A stretch of 64,000 nucleotides of DNA from positions 31,070,500 to 31,134,499 of the forward strand of contig OY282607.1 in assembly GCA_958298945.1 (NCBI GenBank), read 5' to 3'. The DNA comes from Atherix ibis. Its lineage: Eukaryota > Arthropoda > Insecta > Diptera > Athericidae. A program made the translations under genes and the position numbers. Within the stretch, counting starts at the first letter, position 1; each line of letters begins with the position of its first letter. Below the pieces are notes generated by a model. That model had not been told where the DNA came from. It did no database searches and worked only from the letters and a program-made list of their open reading frames with translations. Shown here piece by piece: positions 7,924-19,700 of the stretch.

Positions 7924-8022
7924 TCCCTCTATTAAGTAGAATAGTTGACATAGGAGCCCCCCGGAGATCGTAGGAGTGGTGGGGGTTGGTGATCGAAGCG
8001 AGCAAGGGGCGAAGCCCCCTAG
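7924..8022 (+). repeat. GC-rich Helitron 3' module starting with a copy of the 5' end
   Basis: TCCCTCTATTA at 7924-7934 repeats the element's own first 11 bases (7472-7482) in direct orientation. The 99 bp from here to CTAG are far richer in G and C than anything nearby. They include AGCCCCCCGGAG and the terminal hairpin (8006-8018). It could be a minimal Helitron in its own right or an internal duplication of the end. Confidence 0.6.
8006..8022 (+). terminator. Helitron 3' hairpin and CTAG end
   Basis: GGGGC, loop GAA and GCCCC form a 5-bp all-GC stem, followed by C and then TAG to give CTAG. Helitrons use such a hairpin to mark the end of strand transfer. It is not a transcription terminator. 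Confidence 0.85.
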
Positions 8023-9732
8023 TTATAATAAAAAAAAATAGTTTGGTTCATCATTGTTTTGCTAAGCATTTTAATAATGTCCCTGAATAACATTTTAGTG
8101 AATTAAAATTTCAATAATGTAGAAAGGAAAAGTTATCGAAGATCGTTCAGCTTTACTATATTTTTGAGTTGAAAACAGCGTTTCTCCTCACAAAGCAAAT
8201 TTCAATAATGTAGAAAGGAAAAGTTATCGAAGATCGTTCAGCTTTACTATATTTTTGAGTTGAAAACAGCGTTTCTCCTCACAAAGCAAATTTTCTTGTG
8301 TGATACAGAATAAACATTAGGCCATTTCGAAATAAAATAATTTTTTTTATCTATTTTACTAGTTGGGGATTTTGTTTATTTTTTCGAAGGGAATCTTACC
8401 GATTTGACTAGACATTAGTATCTATAATTTTATAATATGGTAAAAAAAATATTTTGGTTCATCGTTGTTTTGCTAACCATTTTAATAATGTCCGTGAATA
8501 ACATTTTAGTGAATTAAAATTTCAATAATGTAGAAAGGAAAAGTTATCGACGATCGTTCAGTTTTACTATATTTTTGAGTTGAACACAGCGTTTCCCCTC
8601 AAAGAGCAAATTTTCTTGTGTGATACAGAATAAACATTAGGCAATTTCGAAATAAAATAATTTTTTTTATCTATTTTACTAGTTGGGGATTTTGTTTATT
8701 TTTTCGAAAGGAATCCTACCGATTTGACTAGACATTAGTATCTATAATTTTATAATATGGTAAAAAAAATTGTTTGGTTCATCGTTGTCTTGCTAACCAT
8801 TTTAATAATGTCCGTGAATAACATTTTAGTGAATTAAAATTTCAATATTGTAGAAAGGAAAAGTTATCGAAGATCGTTCAGCTTTACTATATTTTTGAGT
8901 TGAAAACAGCGTTTCTCCTCACAAAGCAAATTTTCTTGTGTGATACAGAATAAACATTAGGCAATTTCGAAATAAAATAATTTTTTTTATCTATTTTACT
9001 AGTTGGGGATTTTGTTTATTTTTTCGAAAGGAATCCTACCGATTTGACTAGACATTAGTATCTATAATTTTATAATATGGTAAAAAAAATTGTTTGGTTC
9101 ATCGTTGTTTTGCTAACCATTTTAATAATGTCCGTGAATAACATTTTAGTGAATTAAAATTTCAATAATGTAGAAAGGAAAAGTTATCGACGATCGTTCA
9201 GCTTTACTATATTTTTGAGTTGAACACAGCGTTTCTCCTCAAAAAGCAAATTTTCTTGTGTGATACACAATAAACATTAGGCCATTTCGAAATAAAATAA
9301 TTTTTTTATTTATTTTACTAGTTGAGGATTTTGTTTATTTTTTCGAAGGAAATCCTACCGATTTGACTAGACATTAGTATCTATAATTTTATAATAAAAA
9401 AAATGTTTGGTTCATCGTTGTTTTGCTAACCATTTTAATAATGTCCGTGAATAACATTTCAGTGAATTAAAATGTCAATAATGTATTGTAGAAAGGAAAA
9501 GTTATCGAAGATCGTTCAGCTTTACTATATTTTTGAGTTGAAAACAGCGTTTCTCCTCAAAAAGCAAATTTTCTTGTGTGATACACAATAAACATTAGGC
9601 CATTTCGAAATAAAATAATTTTTTTATTTATTTTACTAGTTGAGGATTTTGTTTATTTTTTCGAAGGGAATCTTACCGATTTGACTAGACATTAGTATCT
9701 ATAATTTTATAATATGGTAAAAAAAATAGTTT
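8023..9732 (+). repeat. Diverged left edge of the satellite
   Basis: These monomers carry alleles rare or absent in the interior: GAAAACAGCGTTTCTCCTC, GATACACAATAAAC, GAATCCTACC, and a 313-bp unit lacking ATGG before the A-run (near 9396). One unit has TATTG inserted (9481-9490). Several of the same alleles return at the right edge. Confidence 0.85.
8109..8290 (+). repeat. 91-bp tandem duplication inside an edge monomer
   Basis: The segment from TTTCAATAATG to CACAAAGCAAA is present twice in a row (8109-8199 and 8200-8290), lengthening this monomer to 411 bp. The two copies appear identical. The junction falls at short matching AAATTT sequences, which suggests replication slippage or unequal exchange on microhomology. 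It is not seen elsewhere in the array. Confidence 0.95.
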
Positions 9733-11637
9733 GGTTCATCGTTGTTTTGCTAACCATTTTAATAATGTCCCTGAATAACATTTTAGTAAATTAAAATTTC
9801 AATAATGTAGAAAGGAAAAGTTATCGACGATCGCTTTACTATATTTTTGAGTTGAACACAGCGTTTCCCCTCAAAAAGCAAATTTTCTTGTGTGATACAG
9901 AATAAACATTAGGCCATTTCGAAATAAAATAATTTTTTTTATCTATTTTACTAGTTGGGGATTTTGTTTATTTTTTCGAAGGGAATCTTACCGATTTGAC
10001 TAGACATTAGTATCTATAATTTTATAATATGGTAAAAAAAATAGTTTGGTTCATCGTTGTTTTGCTAACCATTTTAATAATGTCCCTGAATAACATTTTA
10101 GTAAATTAAAATTTCAATAATGTAGAAAGGAAAAGCTATCGACGATCGCTTTACTATATTTTTGAGTTGAACACAGCGTTTCCCCTCAAAAAGCAAATTT
10201 TCTTGTGTGATACAGAATAAACATTAGGCCATTTCGAAATAAAATAATTTTTTTTATCTATTTTACTAGTTGGGGATTTTGTTTATTTTTTCGAAGGGAA
10301 TCTTACCGATTTGACTAGACATTAGTATCTATAATTTTATAATATGGTAAAAAAAATTGTTTGGTTCATCGTTGTTTTCCTAACCATTTTAATAATGTCC
10401 GTGAATAACATTTTAGTGAATTAAAATTTCAATAATGTAGAAAGGAAAAGTTATCGAAGATCGTTCAGCTTTACTATATTTTTGAGTTGAACACAGCGTT
10501 TCCCCTCAAAAAGCAAATTTTCTTGTGTGATACAGAATAAACATTAGGCCATTTCGAAATAAAATAAATTTTTTTATCTATTTTAATAGTTGGGGATTTT
10601 GTTTATTTTTTCGAAGGGAATCTTACCGATTTGACTAGACATTAGTATCTATTATTTTATAATATGGTAAAAAAAATAGTTTGGTTCATCGTTGTTTTGC
10701 TAACCATTTTAATAATGTCCGTGAATAACATTTTAGTAAATTAAAATTTCAATAATGTAGAAAGGAAAAGTTATCGAAGATCGTTCAGCTTTACTATATT
10801 TTTGAGTTGAACACAGCGTTTCCCCTCAAAAAGGAAATTTTCTTGTGTGATACAGAATAAACATTAGGCCATTTCGAAATAAAATAATTTTTTTTATCTA
10901 TTTTACTAGTTGGGGATTTTGTTTATTTTTTCGAAGGGAATCTTACCGATTTGACTAGACATTAGTATCTATAATTTTATAATATGGTAAAAAAAATTGT
11001 TTGGTTCATCGTTGTTTTCCTAACCATTTTAATAATGTCCGTGAATAACATTTTAGTGAATTAAAATTTCAATAATGTAGAAAGGAAAAGTTATCGAAGA
11101 TCCTTCAGCTTTACTATATTTTTGAGTTGAACACAGCGTTTCCCCTCAAAAAGCAAATTTTCTTGTGTGATACAGAATAAACATTAGGCCATTTCGAAAT
11201 AAAATAAATTTTTTTATCTATTTTAATAGTTAAGGATTTTGTTTATTTTTTCGAAGGGAATCTTACCGATTTGACTAGACATTAGTATCTATAATTTTAT
11301 AATATGGTAAAAAAAATAGTTTGGTTCATCTTTGTTTTGCTAACCATTTTAATAATGTCCCTGAATAACATTTTAGTAAATTAAAATTTCAATAATGTAG
11401 AAAGGAAAAGCTATCGACGATCGCTTTACTATATTTTTGAGTTGAACACAGCGTTTCCCCTCAAAAAGCAAATTTTCTTGTGTGATACAGAATAAACATT
11501 AGGCCATTTCGAAATAAAATAATTTTTTTTATCTATTTTACTAGTTGGGGATTTTGTTTATTTTTTCGAAGGGAATCTTACCGATTTGACTAGACATTAG
11601 TATCTATAATTTTATAATATGGTAAAAAAAATTGTTT

Positions 11638-12917
11638 GGTTCATCGTTGTTTTCCTAACCATTTTAATAATGTCCGTGAATAACATTTTAGTGAATTAAA
11701 ATTTCAATAATGTAGAAAGGAAAAGTTATCGAAGATCGTTCAGCTTTACTATATTTTTGAGTTGAACACAGCGTTTCCCCTCAAAAAGCAAATTTTCTTG
11801 TGTGATACAGAATAAACATTAGGCCATTTCGAAATAAAATAAATTTTTTTATCTATTTTAATAGTTGGGGATTTTGTTTATTTTTTCGAAGGGAATCTTA
11901 CCGATTTGACTAGACATTAGTATCTATTATTTTATAATATGGTAAAAAAAATAGTTTGGTTCATCGTTGTTTTGCTAACCATTTTAATAATGTCCGTGAA
12001 TAACATTTTAGTAAATTAAAATTTCAATAATGTAGAAAGGAAAAGTTATCGAAGATCGTTCAGCTTTACTATATTTTTGAGTTGAACACAGCGTTTCCCC
12101 TCAAAAAGGAAATTTTCTTGTGTGATACAGAATAAACATTAGGCCATTTCGAAATAAAATAATTTTTTTTATCTATTTTACTAGTTGGGGATTTTGTTTA
12201 TTTTTTCGAAGGGAATCTTACCGATTTGACTAGACATTAGTATCTATAATTTTATAATATGGTAAAAAAAATTGTTTGGTTCATCGTTGTTTTCCTAACC
12301 ATTTTAATAATGTCCGTGAATAACATTTTAGTGAATTAAAATTTCAATAATGTAGAAAGGAAAAGTTATCGAAGATCGTTCAGCTTTACTATATTTTTGA
12401 GTTGAACACAGCGTTTCCCCTCAAAAAGCAAATTTTCTTGTGTGATACAGAATAAACATTAGGCCATTTCGAAATAAAATAAATTTTTTTATCTATTTTA
12501 ATAGTTGGGGATTTTGTTTATTTTTTCGAAGGGAATCTTACCGATTTGACTAGACATTAGTATCTATTATTTTATAATATGGTAAAAAAAATAGTTTGGT
12601 TCATCGTTGTTTTGCTAACCATTTTAATAATGTCCGTGAATAACATTTTAGTAAATTAAAATTTCAATAATGTAGAAAGGAAAAGTTATCGAAGATCGTT
12701 CAGCTTTACTATATTTTTGAGTTGAACACAGCGTTTCCCCTCAAAAAGGAAATTTTCTTGTGTGATACAGAATAAACATTAGGCCATTTCGAAATAAAAT
12801 AATTTTTTTTATCTATTTTACTAGTTGGGGATTTTGTTTATTTTTTCGAAGGGAATCTTACCGATTTGACTAGACATTAGTATCTATAATTTTATAATAT
12901 GGTAAAAAAAATTGTTT
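11638..12917 (+). repeat. Local 640-bp dimer higher-order repeat
   Basis: Two dimers (starts 11638 and 12278) alternate a TTG monomer with TTTTCCTAACC and a TAG monomer with GTCCGTG/TAAAT and AAAAAGGAAATTTTC. Related units extend on both sides. Boundaries are given at the GGTTCATC marker and are arbitrary in phase. Confidence 0.75.
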
Positions 12918-14827
12918 GGTTCATCGTTGTTTTCCTAACCATTTTAATAATGTCCGTGAATAACATTTTAGTGAATTAAAATTTCAATAATGTAGAAAGG
13001 AAAAGTTATCGAAGATCGTTCAGCTTTACTATATTTTTGAGTTGAACACAGCGTTTCCCCTCAAAAAGCAAATTTTCTTGTGTGATACAGAATAAACATT
13101 AGGCCATTTCGAAATAAAATAAATTTTTTTATCTATTTTAATAGTTAAGGATTTTGTTTATTTTTTCGAAGGGAATCTTACCGATTTGACTAGACATTAG
13201 TATCTATAATTTTATAATATGGTAAAAAAAATAGTTTGGTTCATCTTTGTTTTGCTAACCATTTTAATAATGTCCCTGAATAACATTTTAGTAAATTAAA
13301 ATTTCAATAATGTAGAAAGGAAAAGTTATCGACGATCGCTTTACTATATTTTTGAGTTGAACACAGCGTTTCCCCTCAAAAAGCAAATTTTCTTGTGTGA
13401 TACAGAATAAACATTAGGCCATTTCGAAATAAAATAATTTTTTTTATCTATTTTACTAGTTGGGGATTTTGTTTATTTTTTCGAAGGGAATCTTACCGAT
13501 TTGACTAGACATTAGTATCTATAATTTTATAATATGGTAAAAAAAATTTTTTGGTTCATCGTTGTTTTGCTAACCATTTTAATAATGTCCGTGAATAACA
13601 TTTTAGTGAATTAAAATTTCAATAATGTAGAAAGGAAAAGTTATCGAAGATCGTTCAGCTTTACTATATTTTTGAGTTGAACACAGCGTTTCCCCTCAAA
13701 AAGCAAATTTTCTTGTGTGATACAGAATAAACATTAGGCCATTTCGAAATAAAATAAATTTTTTTATCTATTTTAATAGTTGGGGATTTTGTTTATTTTT
13801 TCGAAGGGAATCTTACCGATTTGACTAGACATTAGTATCTATTATTTTATAATATGGTAAAAAAAATAGTTTGGTTCATCGTTGTTTTGCTAACCATTTT
13901 AATAATGTCCGTGAATAACATTTTAGTAAATTAAAATTTCAATAATGTAGAAAGGAAAAGTTATCGAAGATCGTTCAGCTTTACTATATTTTTGAGTTGA
14001 ACACAGCGTTTCCCCTCAAAAAGCAAATTTTCTTGTGTGATACAGAATAAACATTAGGCCATTTCGAAATAAAATAATTTTTTTTTTCTATTTTACTAGT
14101 TGGGGATTTTGTTTATTTTTTCGAAGGGAATCTTACCGATTTGACTAGACATTAGTATCTATAATTTTATAATATGGTAAAAAAAATAGTTTGGTTCATC
14201 GTTGTTTTGCTAACCATTTTAATAATGTTCCTGAATAACATTTTAGTAAATTAAAATTTCAATAATGTAGAAAGGAAAAGTTATCGACGATCGCTTTACT
14301 ATATTTTTGAGTTGAACACAGCGTTTCCCCTCAAAAAGCAAATTTTCTTGTGTGATACAGAATAAACATTAGGCCATTTCGAAATAAAATAATTTTTTTT
14401 ATCTATTTTACTAGTTGGGGATTTTGTTTATTTTTTCGAAGGGAATCTTACCGATTTGACTAGACATTAGTATCTATAATTTTATAATATGGTAAAAAAA
14501 ATTGTTTGGTTCATCGTTGTTTTGCTAACCATTTTAATAATGTCCGTGAATAACATTTTAGTGAATTAAAATTTCAATAATGTAGAAAGGAAAAGTTATC
14601 GAAGATCGTTCAGCTTTACTATATTTTTGAGTTGAACACAGCGTTTCCCCTCAAAAAGCAAATTTTCTTGTGTGATACAGAATAAACATTAGGCCATTTC
14701 GAAATAAAATAATTTTTTTTATCTATTTTACTAGTTGGGGATTTTGTTTATTTTTTCGAAGGGAATCTTACCGATTTGACTAGACATTAGTATCTATAAT
14801 TTTATAATATGGTAAAAAAAATTGTTT

Positions 14828-16737
14828 GGTTCATCGTTGTTTTGCTAACCATTTTAATAATGTCCGTGAATAACATTTTAGTGAATTAAAATTTCAATAA
14901 TGTAGAAAGGAAAAGTTATCGACGATCGTTCAGCTTTACTATATTTTTGAGTTGAACACAGCGTTTCCCCTCAAAAAGCAAATTTTCTTGTGTGATACAG
15001 AATAAACATTAGGCTATTTCGAAATAAAATAATTTTTTTTATCTATTTTACTAGTTTGGGATTTTGTTTATTTTTTCGAAGGGAATCTTACCGATTTGAC
15101 TAGACATTAGTATCTATAATTTTATAATATGGTAAAAAAAATTGTTTGGTTCATCGTTGTTTTGCTAACCATTTTAATAATGTCCCTGAATAACATTTTA
15201 GTAAATTAAAATTTCAATAATGTAGAAAGGAAAAGTTATCGACGATCGCTTTACTATATTTTTGAGTTGAACACAGCGTTTCCCCTCAAAAAGCAAATTT
15301 TCTTGTGTGATACAGAATAAACATTAGGCCATTTCGAAATAAAATAATTTTTTTTATCTATTTTACTAGTTGGGGATTTTGTTTATTTTTTCGAAGGGAA
15401 TCTTACCGATTTGACTAGACATTAGTATCTATAATTTTATAATATGGTAAAAAAAATTTTTTGGTTCATCGTTGTTTTGCTAACCATTTTAATAATGTCC
15501 GTGAATAACATTTTAGTGAATTAAAATTTCAATAATGTAGAAAGGAAAAGTTATCGAAGATCGTTCAGCTTTACTATATTTTTGAGTTGAACACAGCGTT
15601 TCCCCTCAAAAAGCAAATTTTCTTGTGTGATACAGAATAAACATTAGGCTATTTCGAAATAAAATAATTTTTTTTATCTATTTTACTAGTTGGGGATTTT
15701 GTTTATTTTTTCGAAAGGAATCCTACCGATTTGACTAGACATTAGTATCTATAATTTTATAATATGGTAAAAAAAATTGTTTGGTTCATCGTTGTTTTGC
15801 TAACCATTTTAATAATGTCCGTGAATAACATTTTAGTGAATTAAAATTTCAATAATGTAGAAAGGAAAAGTTATCGACGATCGTTCAGCTTTACTATATT
15901 TTTGAGTTGAACACAGCGTTTCCCCTCAAAAAGCAAATTTTCTTGTGTGATACAGAATAAACATTAGGCTATTTCGAAATAAAATAATTTTTTTTATCTA
16001 TTTTACTAGTTTGGGATTTTGTTTATTTTTTCGAAGGGAATCTTACCGATTTGACTAGACATTAGTATCTATAATTTTATAATATGGTAAAAAAAATTGT
16101 TTGGTTCATCGTTGTTTTGCTAACCATTTTAATAATGTCCCTGAATAACATTTTAGTAAATTAAAATTTCAATAATGTAGAAAGGAAAAGTTATCGACGA
16201 TCGCTTTACTATATTTTTGAGTTGAACACAGCGTTTCCCCTCAAAAAGCAAATTTTCTTGTGTGATACAGAATAAACATTAGGCCATTTCGAAATAAAAT
16301 AATTTTTTTTATCTATTTTACTAGTTGGGGATTTTGTTTATTTTTTCGAAGGGAATCTTACCGATTTGACTAGACATTAGTATCTATAATTTTATAATAT
16401 GGTAAAAAAAATTTTTTGGTTCATCGTTGTTTTGCTAACCATTTTAATAATGTCCGTGAATAACATTTTAGTGAATTAAAATTTCAATAATGTAGAAAGG
16501 AAAAGTTATCGAAGATCGTTCAGCTTTACTATATTTTTGAGTTGAACACAGCGTTTCCCCTCAAAAAGCAAATTTTCTTGTGTGATACAGAATAAACATT
16601 AGGCTATTTCGAAATAAAATAATTTTTTTTATCTATTTTACTAGTTGGGGATTTTGTTTATTTTTTCGAAGGGAATCTTACCGATTTGACTAGACATTAG
16701 TATCTATAATTTTATAATATGGTAAAAAAAATTGTTT
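14828..16737 (+). repeat. Local 955-bp trimer higher-order repeat, two units
   Basis: Starts at 14828 and 15783. Each unit holds a TTG monomer with GGCTATT and AGTTTGGG, a 315-bp TTG monomer with GTCCCTG, and a TTT monomer. AGTTTGGG is found only in these two places. The copies differ at CGAAAGGAATCC (near 15715), present in the first only. Confidence 0.8.
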
Positions 16738-19700
16738 GGTTCATCGTTGTTTTGCTAACCATTTTAATAATGTCCCTGAATAACATTTTAGTAAATTAAA
16801 ATTTCAATAATGTAGAAAGGAAAAGTTATCGACGATCGTTCAGCTTTACTATATTTTTGAGTTGAACACAGCGTTTCCCCTCAAAAAGCAAATTTTCTTG
16901 TGTGATACAGAATAAACATTAGGCCATTTCGAAATAAAATAATTTTTTTTATCTATTTTACTAGTTGGGGATTTTGTTTATTTTTTCGAAGGGAATCTTA
17001 CCGATTTGACTAGACATTAGTATCTATAATTTTATAATATGGTAGAAAAAATTGTTTGGTTCATCGTTGTTTTGCTAACCATTTTAATAATGTCCGTGAA
17101 TAACATTTTAGTGAATTAAAATTTCAATAATGTAGAAAGGAAAAGTTATCGAAGATCGTTCAGCTTTACTATATTTTTGAGTTGAACACAGCGTTTCCCC
17201 TCAAAAAGCAAATTTTCTTGTGTGATACAGAATAAACATTAGGCCATTTCGAAATAAAATAATTTTTTTTATCTATTTTACTAGTTGGGATTTTGTTTAT
17301 TTTTTCGAAGGGAATCTTACCGATTTGACTAGACATTAGTATCTATAATTTTATAATATGGTAAAAAAAATAGTTTGGTTCATCGTTGTTTTGCTAACCA
17401 TTTTAATAATGTCCCTGAATAACATTTTAGTAAATTAAAATTTCAATAATGTAGAAAGGAAAAGTTATCGACGATCGTTCAGCTTTACTATATTTTTGAG
17501 TTGAACACAGCGTTTCCCCTCAAAAAGCAAATTTTCTTGTGTGATACAGAATAAACATTAGGCCATTTCGAAATAAAATAATTTTTTTTATCTATTTTAC
17601 TAGTTGGGGATTTTGTTTATTTTTTCGAAGGGAATCTTACCGATTTGACTAGACATTAGTATCTATAATTTTATAATATGGTAAAAAAAATTTTTTGGTT
17701 CATCGTTGTTTTGCTAACCATTTTAATAATGTCCGTGAATAACATTTTAGTGAATTAAAATTTCAATAATGTAGAAAGGAAAAGTTATCGAAGATCGTTC
17801 AGCTTTACTATATTTTTGAGTTGAACACAGCGTTTCCCCTCAAAAAGCAAATTTTCTTGTGTGATACAGAATAAACATTAGGCCATTTCGAAATAAAATA
17901 AATTTTTTTATCTAATTTAATAGTTGGGGATTTTGTTTATTTTTTCGAAGGGAATCTTACCGATTTGACTAGACATTAGTATCTATAATTTTATAATATG
18001 GTAAAAAAAATTGTTTGGTTCATCGTTGTTTTGCTAACCATTTTAATAATGTCCGTGAATAACATTTTAGTGAATTAAAATTTCAATAATGTAGAAAGGA
18101 AAAGTTATCGAAGATCGTTCAGCTTTACTATATTTTTGAGTTGAACACAGCGTTTCCCCTCAAAAAGCAAATTTTCTTGTGTGATACAGAATAAACATTA
18201 GGCTATTTCGAAATAAAATAATTTTTTTTATCTATTTTACTAGTTGGGGATTTTGTTTATTTTTTCGAAGGGAATCTTACCGATTTGACTAGACATTAGT
18301 ATCTATAATTTTATAATATGGTAAAAAAAATTGTTTGGTTCATCGTTGTTTTGCTAACCATTTTAATAATGTCCCTGAATAACATTTTAGTAAATTAAAA
18401 TTTCAATAATGTAGAAAGGAAAAGTTATCGACGATCGTTCAGCTTTACTATATTTTTGAGTTGAACACAGCGTTTCCCCTCAAAAAGCAAATTTTCTTGT
18501 GTGATACAGAATAAACATTAGGCCATTTCGAAATAAAATAATTTTTTTTATCTATTTTACTAGTTGGGGATTTTGTTTATTTTTTCGAAGGGAATCTTAC
18601 CGATTTGACTAGACATTAGTATCTATAATTTTATAATATGGTATAAAAAATTGTTTGGTTCATCGTTGTTTTGCTAACCATTTTAATAATGTCCGTGAAT
18701 AACATTTTAGTGAATTAAAATTTCAATAATGTAGAAAGGAAAAGTTATCGAAGATCGTTCAGCTTTACTATATTTTTGAGTTGAACACAGCGTTTCCCCT
18801 CAAAAAGCAAATTTTCTTGTGTGATACAGAATAAACATTAGGTCATTTCGAAATAAAATAATTTTTTTTATCTATTTTACTAGTTGGGGATTTTGTTTAT
18901 TTTTTCGAAGGGAATCTTACCGATTTGACTAGACATTAGTATCTATAATTTTATAATATGGTAAAAAAAATTTTTTGGTTCATCGTTGTTTTGCTAACCA
19001 TTTTAATAATGTCCGTGAATAACATTTTAGTGAATTAAAATTTCAATAATGTAGAAAGGAAAAGTTATCGACGATCGTTCAGCTTTACTATATTTTTGAG
19101 TTGAACACAGCGTTTCCCCTCAAAAAGCAAATTTTCTTGTGTGATACAGAATAAACATTAGGCTATTTCGAAATAAAATAATTTTTTTTATCTATTTTAC
19201 TAGTTGGGGATTTTGTTTATTTTTTCGAAGGGAATCTTACCGATTTGACTAGACATTAGTATCTATAATTTTATAATATGGTAAAAAAAATTGTTTGGTT
19301 CATCGTTGTTTTGCTAACCATTTTAATAATGTCCCTGAATAACATTTTAGTAAATTAAAATTTCAATAATGTAGAAAGGAAAAGTTATCGACGATCGCTT
19401 TACTATATTTTTGAGTTGAACACAGCGTTTCCCCTCAAAAAGCAAATTTTCTTGTGTGATACAGAATAAACATTAGGCCATTTCGAAATAAAATAATTTT
19501 TTTTATCTATTTTACTAGTTGGGGATTTTGTTTATTTTTTCGAAGGGAATCTTACCGATTTGACTAGACATTAGTATCTATAATTTTATAATATGGTAAA
19601 AAAAATAGTTTGGTTCATCGTTGTTTTGCTAACCATTTTAATAATGTCCCTGAATAACATTTTAGTAAATTAAAATTTCAATAATGTAGAAAGGAAAAGT

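Larger units (their letters stand above)
7472..8022 (+). mobile_element. Non-autonomous Helitron (551 bp) inside the first monomer
   Basis: It begins TCCCTCTATTATATAAAA, a typical Helitron 5' end (TC), and ends with a GGGGC-GAA-GCCCC hairpin followed directly by CTAG at 8019-8022, the CTRR 3' end. Joining the flanks (CTATAATT and TTATAATAAAA) gives exactly the uninterrupted monomer sequence seen at 9381-9404, with no target duplication, as expected of rolling-circle elements. The insertion lies between T and T rather than the usual A and T. Inside is a short basic ORF in element orientation. The 11 bases of the 5' end recur at 7924-7934, ahead of a GC-rich 3' module. No replication-initiator or helicase domain is present, so it must depend on another copy for movement. 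Confidence 0.88.
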
